From NCBI GenBank assembly GCA_027484825.1, contig JAIXSE010000035.1, positions 124,001 through 188,000 of the forward strand: 64,000 nucleotides of DNA, read 5' to 3'. This document shows, one piece after another, positions 7,497-16,245 of this stretch. The translations under genes and the position numbers were made by a program. Positions within the stretch are counted from its first letter, which is position 1. Every line of letters starts with the position of its first letter. Below the pieces are notes generated by a model. The model saw only the letters and a list, made by a program, of their open reading frames with translations. It was not told the DNA's origin and searched no databases. The stretch comes from Rubrivivax sp. (GTDB lineage: Bacteria; Pseudomonadota; Gammaproteobacteria; Burkholderiales; Burkholderiaceae_C).

Positions 7497-8758
7497 GGCA
7501 GCAACACGCGCTGAGGCCCGTCAAACACAAGCGTGCCGGCCTTGACTTCCATCAGGCGCCACCGGCCCACTGCATCGCCTGGCAACAGGACCTGCCCACT
7601 GCTGAGCACCACCCGGCTGCGAGCCCCAAGGACCACTTCCCGGACTTCAAACGGCAGGACGATGTCGGTGTCTCCCCGCAGGACCGTCACGCCGCCGCCG
7701 GTGCGCACCCGGTCGATGCGGCCGGGCAGCAGGATCGGGGCGTGGTCCGCGAGGGGCGCACCGGAAGGATGGGAATGGCCGAGATCCTCGGCGTTGGCGG
7801 CCTGAGCACCACCACCCGCCTCCGCGGACGGGGGGACGGTGAGGCCCGGGGCATGGGCGCCCGGAGCGGTGCTCTCCCGGTTAGCACCGAGAGCAGCGCC
7901 TTCCCTGCTGGACAGGTCCCCGTTCGCGGCTACCGCCGGTGCTACGTCGCCGGTACGGCTTGTCAAGCCGCTTGTGGGGCCGCTCGTGGAGCCAAAGACT
8001 GTGGAAAGCTGCGCCGGCAACAGTCCGGACTGCAAGGCGATGCCCAGCAGTCCGCCCACCGTGATCACAGCGCCGCCCCCCATCACACACCAGGTCTTCC
8101 AGCGCTGTATCCACCGCACGACGGCCGAAGCAGACGCGCCGGTCGGGTTGCCCGTACGGCGCTGCGCCGGATCGGCTTGCCAGGGGGAATTCTCGCCATC
8201 GGCAGACAGGATCCAGTCGTCAAAGTCCACCGCCGGGTCCCCGCCGCGGCGCAGTGCGGTCGGGCTGCCGGGGCTGCGCGGCTCGTCGGTGGCCGCCAGC
8301 CCCTCGCCCTTGCCGGTCTCAACCGTCCGGTCACCCGCTGCGAGGTCCTCGGTGGCCGCATGCACCCGCTCCGAGGGATCCACCCACGTGGCCCAGGGGG
8401 CATCACTGTGTTGGACCTCCAGCCACAAACGCTCGATGCCAAAGGCCTGGCCGGGTGCAACGCGGACAGCGCCGACCAGGGGCGTGCCATCTTCCAGCAG
8501 CAGGCCGTCGTGCATCGCCGTGAGCTGCAGTGCGCCATCGGCCTGCACGGAGATCTCGAGCAGATGCGGCGGCGCGTGATCGTCCAGCAGCAGCAGGTCG
8601 CAGTCCTCCGCCCGGCCCACCAGCAGGGGTGGGTCCAGCGGGAGGGCAGCGCCGGCTTGCAGGCCGCTGAGCACCCGCAGTTCAAGCAGGCCTGAGGAAG
8701 GATCCGGCAGCGGCTCGGCCTCTTGCACCGCAACGTCCAGGTCTGAATGGGTGTCCAT
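7490..8758 (-). CDS. sctD: T3SS inner-membrane ring protein SctD with FHA-like N-domain
   Basis: SctD (HrpQ/YscD/PrgH) forms the outer inner-membrane ring. The 422-residue protein has an FHA-like cytoplasmic domain at about 26-116 (LELRVLSGLQAG, VGRAEDCDLLLLDD). An acidic Ser/Gly-rich linker and one membrane helix near 223-247 follow. The periplasmic part begins with some 85 residues of Ser/Gly/Ala-rich, apparently disordered sequence (250-335). It ends in a compact beta-rich domain (345-422) with VTVLRGDTDIVLPFEVREVV. Typical SctD proteins have several ring-building domains here, so this arrangement is unusual. The gene lies between sctV (gap of one base) and sctN. Confidence 0.85.
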   Translation of the reverse strand: MDTHSDLDVAVQEAEPLPDPSSGLLELRVLSGLQAGAALPLDPPLLVGRAEDCDLLLLDDHAPPHLLEISVQADGALQLTAMHDGLLLEDGTPLVGAVRVAPGQAFGIERLWLEVQHSDAPWATWVDPSERVHAATEDLAAGDRTVETGKGEGLAATDEPRSPGSPTALRRGGDPAVDFDDWILSADGENSPWQADPAQRRTGNPTGASASAVVRWIQRWKTWCVMGGGAVITVGGLLGIALQSGLLPAQLSTVFGSTSGPTSGLTSRTGDVAPAVAANGDLSSREGAALGANRESTAPGAHAPGLTVPPSAEAGGGAQAANAEDLGHSHPSGAPLADHAPILLPGRIDRVRTGGGVTVLRGDTDIVLPFEVREVVLGARSRVVLSSGQVLLPGDAVGRWRLMEVKAGTLVFDGPQRVLLPW

Positions 8759-8759
8759 G

Positions 8760-10970
8760 TCAGTATTGATCTGAATAACCGGAGTAACCGGCCGCGGCGG
8801 AGACCACGCTCAGCACGTTCACCCGGTAGTCCGGCGGAAGTTCGGACATGCCGATGACCGACATCTCCGGAATTCGTTCAGCCAGCAATTTGCGCACGTG
8901 CGCCCGGATGTCCTGGGCGCAGACCACCACCGTCGGATGGCGGTCGCTGACGGAGGCCAGATAGGCCCGCGACAGCTCGTCGCAGATGTTGTCGGTGGTC
9001 TGCGCATCCAGCGCCAGGAAGTCGCCGTAGGCTGTTTGGCGGATGGACGAGCGGATGGTGGATTCGAGTTCGCTGTCCAGCACCAGCGCCCGCAGTTCAC
9101 GCTGCACCGACAGGCTCTCGCAGATTTCGCGCTGCAGGGCAGCGCGGATGCATTCGGTCAGCACTGCGGCGTCGCGTTCACGCGGGCCCCAGTCGATCAG
9201 GGCATTCAGGATGACCGGCAGGTTGCGGATGGAGACCCGCTCACTGAGCAGGCGACGGAACACTTCGGCCATGCGGCTCAGCGGCAGGGCCCGCTCCAGT
9301 TCCTTGGCCACTTCGGGCATGCGCTGGGCGGTCCAGGTGACGATGCGCTGGCATTCCTCGATCCCGAAATACGCCGGACCGTTGCGCAGCATGACCTCCT
9401 CCGTCAAGGATTGCAGCCGTTCCCAGCAGTCCTGCACATCCGTCGGTTGCGGCGTGAGCTCATCGATCTGAGCCGCAGGCATCCACAAGCGCACCGAGCC
9501 CGCCATGCCACCGCGCAGCTCGATCTGGTCCTCCGGCAGGTTGAACCCGCTGCCATCGTCCTGCAGCCAGGAGCAGGTCTTGAAGTCATCGCGGAGCCGA
9601 AGTCCGAAGGAGCGCACCTCGCCATGGCAGAACTCGATGTCCACGTCTTCCAGCGGCACCGATTCCTCGGCATTGACCGGCGGCATCATCAGGCCCATGC
9701 GCAGCAGCAGCGTGTTGCGGGTGGTGCGGCACTGGTTCACCACCTTGCGGGCCGTGTCCGCATCGATGCGGTCGCTGATCCGCACGACAAAGGCGCGGAT
9801 GATTTCGAATTCACCTTCGGGCTTGACCTCGGTGGCTTCCTTGCGCTCATCTTCCTCATGCTTGCGCATGGCCCTGAACATGGCGACCAGGCCCACGGTG
9901 GCGGAGGCGCCTGACAGGCAGACGAAGGCGATCAGGGGCATGCCGGGCAACAGGCCGAAGGCCATCATCGCGCCGCTGGCCGTCACCCAGGCTTTGGGCT
10001 GCGCCAGTAATTGGTCAGTCAGCTGCTTGCCGATGTTGCCCCCGGCCCCACCCGGCTTGGACACCCGCGTGACCAGCAGGCCGGCCGTCATGGACATCAG
10101 CAGCGCTGGAATCTGCGCCACCAGCCCGTCGCCGACGGTGAGGATGGAATACAGATGCAGCGCTTCGGACGCCTCCATGCCGCGCTGCAGGACGCCCACG
10201 GCCAGGCCGCCAATCAGGTTCACCAGCACGATGACGATGCCCACGATGGCGTCACCCTTGGCGAATTTCATCGTGCCGTCCATGGCACCGAAGAACTGGC
10301 TCTCCTCGGTGAGCTGGTCGCGCTGGTTCTTCGCGTCCTGCTGGGAGATGCCGCCGGCCTTGCGTTCCATGTCGATGGCCATCTGGCGGCCCGGCATCGC
10401 ATCCAGCGAGAACCGGGCCCCGACTTCAGCCACCCGCTCCGAGCCTTTGGTGATGACGATGAACTGGACCACCGTCAGGACCAGGAAGATGACGAGGCCG
10501 ACAATCAGATTGCCGCCCACAACGATCTCGCCGAAGGCGGCAATGATGTGACCGGCTTCGGCATTGAGCAGGATCTGCCGCGTACTGGCCACGCTCAGCG
10601 CCACGCGGAACAGTGTGATGACCAAAAATAAGGAGGGGAAAGCGCTCAGGCCGGTGGTGTGCTTGATCTGCATCACCAGCACGATGAGGAAGGAGGAGGT
10701 GCAGAGGTTGACGGCGATCAGCAGGTCCAGCATCCAGGTGGGGACCGGAAGCAGCATCGCGAAGACCACCGCCACCACGATGGCGGTGACGACGATTTCT
10801 GCGCGCTCGCCGCTGGGCGCCAGCCGGGCGGCCAGGGCCTTTGAAGCCGCCGCCGCACTGGAGATGCGGCCGGAGGCTGAGGGGGAGGAGGAGGAGGATG
10901 CGGCCGCTGAATCACCCGCGCCGGCCGAGGGGCTGGCGCTGGAAGCGGCGAAGGGTCCGGGCGTGTCCAT
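8760..10970 (-). CDS. sctV: T3SS export gate protein SctV
   Basis: SctV (HrcV/LcrD/InvA, FlhA homologue) forms the nonameric export gate. The 736-residue product begins with a Ser/Ala-rich tail of about 50 residues, longer than usual, before the first membrane helix. The membrane domain carries the FHIPEP-family signature region (LSAFPSLFLVITLFRVALSV) and the loop VGARFSLDAMPGRQMAIDME. The large cytoplasmic domain starts near residue 360 and ends with PPDYRVNVLSVVSAAA. The order sctW-sctV-sctD-sctN-sctO matches Hrp1 systems (hrpJ-hrcV-hrpQ-hrcN-hrpO). It is separated from sctW by 62 bases and from sctD by one. Confidence 0.96.
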   Translation of the reverse strand: MDTPGPFAASSASPSAGAGDSAAASSSSSPSASGRISSAAAASKALAARLAPSGERAEIVVTAIVVAVVFAMLLPVPTWMLDLLIAVNLCTSSFLIVLVMQIKHTTGLSAFPSLFLVITLFRVALSVASTRQILLNAEAGHIIAAFGEIVVGGNLIVGLVIFLVLTVVQFIVITKGSERVAEVGARFSLDAMPGRQMAIDMERKAGGISQQDAKNQRDQLTEESQFFGAMDGTMKFAKGDAIVGIVIVLVNLIGGLAVGVLQRGMEASEALHLYSILTVGDGLVAQIPALLMSMTAGLLVTRVSKPGGAGGNIGKQLTDQLLAQPKAWVTASGAMMAFGLLPGMPLIAFVCLSGASATVGLVAMFRAMRKHEEDERKEATEVKPEGEFEIIRAFVVRISDRIDADTARKVVNQCRTTRNTLLLRMGLMMPPVNAEESVPLEDVDIEFCHGEVRSFGLRLRDDFKTCSWLQDDGSGFNLPEDQIELRGGMAGSVRLWMPAAQIDELTPQPTDVQDCWERLQSLTEEVMLRNGPAYFGIEECQRIVTWTAQRMPEVAKELERALPLSRMAEVFRRLLSERVSIRNLPVILNALIDWGPRERDAAVLTECIRAALQREICESLSVQRELRALVLDSELESTIRSSIRQTAYGDFLALDAQTTDNICDELSRAYLASVSDRHPTVVVCAQDIRAHVRKLLAERIPEMSVIGMSELPPDYRVNVLSVVSAAAGYSGYSDQY

Positions 10971-11032
10971 GAGCGGTCAGTGCGTCGCCAGCGGGCCGGG
11001 TTCTGCCTGTCACGACGGGATGCTCGATTCCG

Positions 11033-12229
11033 TCACGCTGCCGGAGCAGCGCTGGGCAGCGCGTCCCGGTTGAGCTGACCGGCTGGCCCGAGGACCCCTT
11101 GCCGCCGGTAATGCAGGCCTTGCGCGTCGCGCAGCCAGGTCTGGACAGCCGTCTTGGCATCAATATGAATCCAGACGCTTTCCGGGTATTGGCTCACCTG
11201 CTTGAGCAGAGCCTGGTCAAATTGCGAGCTGCGCTGCGTTCCCACCTGTTTGAGCAGGTCGCCGCGCAGCTTTTCCAGTTTGGGTTTGGGGGCTGCTGTG
11301 CGGCACAGGTCCATCAACTGGCGAAGCAGCTTGGGCTGTTCCGCAGCTGGCAGGCCGATCTCGGTCCCGAGCCGGGTGGCATGGTCGTCCATGGTGCGCA
11401 CGACGGCCAGCATGTGGGCCAGCGCCACACTCAGGCCGACGAAGGTGGCCGGAGATTCAAAATGGCCTTCCTGCCGCAGCCGGTGCACCTGGCGCGACAA
11501 GGCCTTCAGCCCCTCCGTGGACCCCACCGCGTCCATCAGCACGCGGGGACTCAGCGGAGAGGACAGCAGCTGCAGGAGTGGAGACGAGGGCGCGGACGCT
11601 GGCGACTCCTGTTCCACCTGCGTGGCCTCGTAGACCTTGATCAGATGCCGGATCTGGTCGGCATCCTGGTGTTCCAGCTGGCGCAGGGCCTTCAGCGTGG
11701 CCGCCGCTTCTGGCTGCTGCTCCCGGGTGTTCTCGATGAGCGCTTCGGCCATGCGCAGCAGTGCAAAGCGTTCGGCGGGTCGATGGGACGAGAGCTTGAG
11801 CCGCTCCAGCGCCCCATGGGGATCCGCCTCGAAGTCCCGCGCAAAGATACGGGCCTGGGTGCGCAAGAGCTGGAAGCCTGTGTTGCCTTCCATCAAGCGC
11901 ATCACGGCCACCACCCTCTCGACCGGCAGCGACCCCTGGATCAGCTCGGCATCGCGGACATGGCGGTCATGCAGTTCGTCGTGCAGCTCCGCTTCCTCCC
12001 GTTCGCTGGCCTGGAAGGTGATTTCTTCGAACGCTTCGGCACCAAGGCCGGCGGATGCGGGCCGAAGAGAGGGCGTCTCCGGGGCCGCGTAGGCGGCCTG
12101 CTGGCGCTTCTGGGCCTGCCGCGCCTGGTCGGCCACACGGAAGGCACTGACCTCGGCGTCGGCGAGTCGGGACAGATCCGGGGACAGCGGGAGCCCGGCG
12201 CCCATCGGCGCGGTGGGACTGATGGCCAT
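11033..12229 (-). CDS. sctW: T3SS gatekeeper SctW (HrpJ/YopN/InvE family)
   Basis: SctW proteins regulate the order in which translocators and effectors are exported. The 398-residue soluble protein has a disordered N-terminus rich in Ala and Pro, plausible for a secreted or partly secreted protein. From about residue 70 it is helical (FEEITFQASEREEAELHDEL and LPVERVVAVMRLMEGN), resembling the HrpJ domain. The start at 12229 has a clear ribosome binding site (AAGGAATCGCC before ATG). The gene lies between sctC (36-base gap) and sctV, as hrpJ lies before hrcV. Family identity is inferred from pattern and position, not from a diagnostic motif. Confidence 0.85.
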   Translation of the reverse strand: MAISPTAPMGAGLPLSPDLSRLADAEVSAFRVADQARQAQKRQQAAYAAPETPSLRPASAGLGAEAFEEITFQASEREEAELHDELHDRHVRDAELIQGSLPVERVVAVMRLMEGNTGFQLLRTQARIFARDFEADPHGALERLKLSSHRPAERFALLRMAEALIENTREQQPEAAATLKALRQLEHQDADQIRHLIKVYEATQVEQESPASAPSSPLLQLLSSPLSPRVLMDAVGSTEGLKALSRQVHRLRQEGHFESPATFVGLSVALAHMLAVVRTMDDHATRLGTEIGLPAAEQPKLLRQLMDLCRTAAPKPKLEKLRGDLLKQVGTQRSSQFDQALLKQVSQYPESVWIHIDAKTAVQTWLRDAQGLHYRRQGVLGPAGQLNRDALPSAAPAA

Positions 12230-12265
12230 GGCGATTCCTTTGTGACAGGGGTGGAGGGGGAGGGA

Positions 12266-14065
12266 TCAGGGAAGGACCCGTGCGGTGACGATGAACAGGC
12301 GCTCCCGCTCATCGCTCAGGACGCTGTCTCCGCGGAACAGCCAACCCAGCAGCGGGACGCTGTCCAGGCCGGGGACGCGACTGTGGCTGGTCTGGCTGTT
12401 CTGACGGCGATAGCCGCCCACCACCAGGGACTCGCCGGGACGCACCACGGCCTGGGTGCTGACGGAACTGTTGCCCACGCGCGGGTCGGACGAGCCCGAG
12501 CTGCTGTCGCCCAGGGCGCCGTCATCGATGTCCAGCGTGACGCGGATGTTGGCGTCCTTGTCGTCGCCCAGGATGCTGGGCGTCACCCGCAGCATGGTGC
12601 CGGCGCTGACGCTGCGCAGATCGGTGGTGCGCTCGCCCACCAGCCTCACATAGACCGACTGGCTCATGTCCAGCACGGCTGCCTGGTTGTCCTGGGTGAG
12701 GATGGAGGGCCGCGACATGACCTGCGCCTGCCCTCGGGATTCCAGCGCGCGCAGGCGCAGGCTGAGCCGGTCCGAGGCCCACAGGACCATGGATGAGCCG
12801 CTGGCCGTGCTGGTGCCGTCGCTGCCGAGGGTACCGGCCGCATTGAGCTGCACACGGGCGGCCCCGGACCCGACGGACAGGTCGGCCGCCCACTCGCGCA
12901 GCGCATTGGCATTGACGTCCAGAATGGTCACATTGATCTCGACCTGCTTCGTGGGAACGTCGAGTTCGGTGATCACCGCCGTGTATTCCGGCTTGCGCGA
13001 GGGGAGATCCCAGACCAGCACGGCATTCAGCGGCGAATAGGCGCCGATGGTGGGCAGCGAGGCCCGCTCCTGCCGCCTGCGCTCGTCATCGGCAGTGTCC
13101 TGGGGAGTGGATCGTCTGGGTGAGGAACCGGGGACCAGCGACTCGGGCAGGGGCGAGGACAAGAACGGGTGTCCGGCGGCGGAGGAAGCGCCGTCGGCAG
13201 CGGCATTGAAGGGGGATGGCAATCCGCCCAGCGCCGCCGGCAGCGAGGCCGAGCCTCCAAGCAGGCTCGCCAAGGAACCTGCGCCCGCGCCCACCCCTGA
13301 ACCCGCAAGCGACCCAGAAGCCCCGAGGCCGAGCCGGTTGGCCGCCGCGTCCACCCTGGCATTGGTGGCCGGTGCCATCAATTCCTTGAGCACTGAGGCC
13401 AGACCGGGCTGACGGCTGGTGACGCCGCGGATCTGGACCTCGCGGTCTTGCGCCACCGCATGTTTGAGACGGAACACCATCAGTTGCGGACGCTCGGGCG
13501 TCGGCTCCTTGGAGGGCGGAGACGCCAGGAAACCACGCACCGCCTCCACATAGCTGGCGGGGCCCTCCACCAGCACGACGGGTGGGTCGGTGTCCAGTTC
13601 ACCCCAGCCGAAGCGCGATTCGAACAGGCCCAGCCCCACCAGCGCCTGGCGGGCAGCGGCGGCACTCTGACCGGTCAATTCGACCCGGGCCCGGGTGGAG
13701 GCCGATTGCGGGGAGACATACAGCACGCCCCGATACACATACCAGTCCAGCGACAGGCTCTGGGCCAGTTGGTCCAGAAAAGCGGCCGGGGCGCCGCCGC
13801 GCGAGGGGAGTGCCAGCATGCGTCGCTGTCCCAGCTTGGGACTGGACAGTCTCAACTCCACGCCCATGGTGGCGCTGAACTGCTGCAGCACGGTGTCCAG
13901 CGTGGCGTTGTCATCCGCACGATTGCTGTAGAGGATGTCCTTCCAGCCGGACGGGGTCACCGCCTGGGCGGGCAGCCAGAGCGAGAACACACACGAGGAC
14001 AGGGCCGCCAGCGGCGGGGCCCAGCGGCGCGCTCGTCGCCACCGGGGAGAGGTCGGCGCCGCCAT
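12266..14065 (-). CDS. sctC: T3SS outer-membrane secretin SctC
   Basis: SctC (HrcC/YscC) forms the outer-membrane ring. From ATG 14065 the product has 599 residues, with a basic signal peptide ending near PAQA, N0/N1/N3-like domains and a C-terminal secretin domain. Diagnostic parts are VEINVTILDVNANALREWA, the RPSILTQDNQAAVLD strand, VRPGESLVVGGYRR and GLDSVPLLGWLFRGD. Between the N-domains and the secretin domain lies a roughly 110-residue Gly/Ser/Ala/Pro-rich insertion. A longer frame extends to 14335, but that extension overlaps the small gene before it and destroys the signal peptide. The chosen ATG overlaps the preceding stop (TGATG). Confidence 0.93.
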   Translation of the reverse strand: MAAPTSPRWRRARRWAPPLAALSSCVFSLWLPAQAVTPSGWKDILYSNRADDNATLDTVLQQFSATMGVELRLSSPKLGQRRMLALPSRGGAPAAFLDQLAQSLSLDWYVYRGVLYVSPQSASTRARVELTGQSAAAARQALVGLGLFESRFGWGELDTDPPVVLVEGPASYVEAVRGFLASPPSKEPTPERPQLMVFRLKHAVAQDREVQIRGVTSRQPGLASVLKELMAPATNARVDAAANRLGLGASGSLAGSGVGAGAGSLASLLGGSASLPAALGGLPSPFNAAADGASSAAGHPFLSSPLPESLVPGSSPRRSTPQDTADDERRRQERASLPTIGAYSPLNAVLVWDLPSRKPEYTAVITELDVPTKQVEINVTILDVNANALREWAADLSVGSGAARVQLNAAGTLGSDGTSTASGSSMVLWASDRLSLRLRALESRGQAQVMSRPSILTQDNQAAVLDMSQSVYVRLVGERTTDLRSVSAGTMLRVTPSILGDDKDANIRVTLDIDDGALGDSSSGSSDPRVGNSSVSTQAVVRPGESLVVGGYRRQNSQTSHSRVPGLDSVPLLGWLFRGDSVLSDERERLFIVTARVLP

Positions 14066-14280
14066 CACAACTTGCTCGTGACTTTCTTGAGCAACGAATG
14101 GCGCAGTTGCAGGCCGATCTGCGCCGCCCAGTTGGCACGTTGCAGCTCCATCTTGGCATCGAGGAAAGTGCGCGCACCGGCAGGGTCCATCATCTGGACG
14201 GATTGCACGCGCTGCTGAACCTCCAGCTCGCGCGAACGCAGTTGCTGGACGAAGGCGGTCATCGGGTCGTTGTAGCTCAT
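14065..14280 (-). CDS. Small T3SS protein, needle subunit SctF or HrpF-like
   Basis: This 71-residue helical protein lies between sctL and sctC, overlapping both by stop-start junctions. It has Gln/Arg-rich helices around a central MMDPAGARTFLDAKMELQRA and a C-terminal helix ending HSLLKKVTSKL. That resembles needle subunits, where a Pro turn is followed by a long amphipathic helix ending in Lys and hydrophobics. In Hrp1 clusters the gene hrpF, also about 74 codons, sits in this slot between hrpE (sctL) and hrcC. So either an SctF needle protein or an HrpF-like needle-associated protein is possible. No other needle candidate is visible in the window. Confidence 0.75.
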   Translation of the reverse strand: MSYNDPMTAFVQQLRSRELEVQQRVQSVQMMDPAGARTFLDAKMELQRANWAAQIGLQLRHSLLKKVTSKL

Positions 14281-14981
14281 GAGGAAGGCTCGGTGGGAGG
14301 GGGGACCGACACGGGGCCGGGGGACAGGTCGGCACGAGCCAAGTCGCCGGGGGCCGGGTCGGCGGGGGGCACAGGGACGGACTGAAGCGCCGCGCTCAGG
14401 GCTTGAACGTTGGCGTGGAAGTCGGCCCGCACCGTGCCGGCGGAATGCGACAGGACGCAGGCGCCGCGGGGCAGTGAGGGGTCAGCGGCCAGAGTCCAGG
14501 GCAGATCGGCGCGCAGCGGGGTGATGAGCGGAAGGTCGGCGGGATGCAGAGACACCGTGGCCTCTTCCTTCAGCGCCAGCGCCGACCATTCCGCCAGCAC
14601 CAGCTGCACGCTGGACTGGGCGGGCCAGGCGTCCGGCAGTTCCACCATCAGGCGCTGCAGCGCGTCGCGCGCGACCTGGGCGACCAGCGTGGCCGCTGCG
14701 TCCCGCACGCCGCGGCGCTCTTCCTGCAACTGCTGTGACAACTGGGCTGCACGCGACAGCACCATGGCTTCGCAGGCGGCCCGTTGGCGGGCCAGCCGTT
14801 CCTGCTGCAGTCGCCTCGTGCGACGCAGACGCGCGGCACAACGGGACCGAACCGCTCGGACCAGATCGGACGCGTGGCTGACCGCGCCCAGATCCGCCGC
14901 GGACAGCACGCCATCCGCATCTGCCAGCAGATGCGGGGTGTGGGCGAGCGTGAGGCGACGGGCGATCGGAATCGGCTTCAT
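14277..14981 (-). CDS. sctL: T3SS ATPase regulator/stator SctL
   Basis: SctL (HrpE/HrpB5/YscL, FliH-like) is the peripheral stator that holds the ATPase in the sorting platform. From ATG 14981 the product has 234 residues. It has an N-terminal segment with HTPHLLADADGVLSAADLG, a long Arg/Ala/Gln-rich coiled coil (about 55-125) and a C-terminal globular part with LPLITPLRADLPWTLAADPS, typical of the FliH/SctL end domain. A Pro-rich tail follows. The frame is open upstream to 15077, but the sequence there looks non-coding and Cys-containing, so I prefer MKPIPIARR as start. It is the first gene of the minus operon, divergent from sctQ. Confidence 0.85.
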   Translation of the reverse strand: MKPIPIARRLTLAHTPHLLADADGVLSAADLGAVSHASDLVRAVRSRCAARLRRTRRLQQERLARQRAACEAMVLSRAAQLSQQLQEERRGVRDAAATLVAQVARDALQRLMVELPDAWPAQSSVQLVLAEWSALALKEEATVSLHPADLPLITPLRADLPWTLAADPSLPRGACVLSHSAGTVRADFHANVQALSAALQSVPVPPADPAPGDLARADLSPGPVSVPPPTEPSS

Positions 14982-15068
14982 GGTCACCCGTAGTTGCCGC
15001 CGCCGCTTCAGCAGTTCTGCCGGGCCGGGCCCCGACATTGACCAAGCGCAGGGGGCGTCCTTGCAGCC

Positions 15069-15098
15069 TGAACCCATTTGTCATGTGACCCCTACTGA
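15069..15098 (+). promoter_or_regulatory. Candidate HrpL-type (hrp box) promoter before sctQ
   Basis: TGAACC (15069-15074) is followed after 17 bases by CTACTGA (15092-15098). The HrpL-class hrp box is GGAACC, 15-16 (sometimes 17) bases, then CCACNNA, so this is one mismatch away in each half. It lies about 70 bases upstream of the sctQ start in the 187-base gap between divergent sctL and sctQ. The operon it would drive ends with an ECF sigma factor gene, which makes self-activation plausible. The match could be accidental, since only one such site was found. Confidence 0.35.
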
Positions 15099-15168
15099 CC
15101 TGACGTTTTTTTGTAAGCGCCCTCCCCCTCACCCCCTTGTCCAGGCGGGCCCTCCTGCCCGATTCATC

Positions 15169-16245
15169 ATGAATGCCCCCTCTTCCGGCCACGCAGCACG
15201 GTCTGCTGCTCCCCTCGCTTTGCGCCGGGTGCCCAGCCTTCAGGCCCGCCTGTCCCGCCAGTTGGCGGGCGGTCTGGTGTGGCCGCTCGACGATCCCGAT
15301 CTGGCGCTGCGCAGCGCCGAGCTGCTGCTGTCCCCCCCATGGATCTGCGACGGCCCAACGCCGACCGGCCTGCGTCTGCAGGGACGTTACGGCCTGCTGC
15401 AGCTGATGGATGCGAGCCTGCTGACGCTGCTGACCGGCGTGCAGTATCCGGGCGACGCGCCGCCGGAAGTCGTGCAGGAATTGCACCGTCTGGCACTCGC
15501 GCGAATTCCCCCGCGATTGATGGAATGTCTGGGTGGCCCCTTTCATCTGCTTGCTGCAGATCAAGCCTCATTGGACGCCGGGCCGGATGAATCGCCGCGC
15601 TTGCCCTGCCTGTTGACCTTGACCGGCATCAATGAGGATTGCCACACCTTTCTCATTCAAGCCTCGGCCCTCACGCTCTGTGAATGGACCGCGCATGCGG
15701 GATGGCAGAGACATGCGCTTGATCCGCACGCTGCGACTGCACTTCCCGAGGCGGTCCGACGGCTGAGTTTTTCGGGCGGCCTGCACCTGGGCCGACGCTC
15801 GATATCGGCCGCGCGACTCGCCGGAATCGGCGTGGGAGACGCCTTGCTGATGCCGCTGGACAGCGACGGTCTCAAGCCCCCTTTGCGCATGCTGTTGGGA
15901 TCCGCATTAGTCAATGTTTGTCAGCGGACCGATGACTCCTATGTATTCCAAGGATGGGTGTCCAACGCCCCTGCCCTTTCCAATCCTTCCCATGTCAAGG
16001 CAATTGAAAAGGTCCCCACCATCATGGATGCGTTGAAAGTCGATCTCGATTTCATCGTTGGCCGACTGTCGATGACGGTCGCTGAACTCACAGCGCTCAA
16101 CACCGGCCGAATACTCTCGCTTGAATTGGCCACACCGCCGCATGTGCGCATCGTTGCGCATGGCACGGAATTGGGCAGCGGCGAATTGATCGAGCTGGAC
16201 GGGCGGCTCGCCGTCGAGATTACCGACTGGGGCACCCGGTCATGA
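15169..16245 (+). CDS. sctQ: T3SS sorting-platform protein SctQ
   Basis: SctQ (HrcQ/YscQ/SpaO, FliM/FliN-like) forms the cytoplasmic pods of the sorting platform. From ATG 15169 the product has 358 residues. The C-terminal 75 residues form a surface-presentation (SPOA) domain: DALKVDLDFIVGRLSMTVAE, then LNTGRILSLELA and GELIELDGRLAVEITDWG. The frame is open far upstream, but that part overlaps sctL on the other strand and is not convincing. An in-frame ATG at codon 286 (16024), preceded by AAAAGG, could give a separate SctQ C-terminal fragment as known in other systems. It overlaps sctR by ATGA. Confidence 0.9.
   Translation: MNAPSSGHAARSAAPLALRRVPSLQARLSRQLAGGLVWPLDDPDLALRSAELLLSPPWICDGPTPTGLRLQGRYGLLQLMDASLLTLLTGVQYPGDAPPEVVQELHRLALARIPPRLMECLGGPFHLLAADQASLDAGPDESPRLPCLLTLTGINEDCHTFLIQASALTLCEWTAHAGWQRHALDPHAATALPEAVRRLSFSGGLHLGRRSISAARLAGIGVGDALLMPLDSDGLKPPLRMLLGSALVNVCQRTDDSYVFQGWVSNAPALSNPSHVKAIEKVPTIMDALKVDLDFIVGRLSMTVAELTALNTGRILSLELATPPHVRIVAHGTELGSGELIELDGRLAVEITDWGTRS

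Noticed and set aside
11099-12796. 565-codon open frame on the plus strand
   Set aside because: It is antisense to sctW and sctC and has the composition of a shadow frame.
12266-14335. Longer form of SctC starting at 14335
   Set aside because: The extra 90 codons overlap the small needle-like gene and sctL and put a Pro/Arg/Cys-rich stretch before the signal peptide. ATG 14065 gives a normal signal.
14410-15168. Extended N-terminus for SctQ
   Set aside because: The extension is antisense to sctL, Ser/Arg/Cys-rich, and lacks family similarity. Expected SctQ length is reached from 15169.
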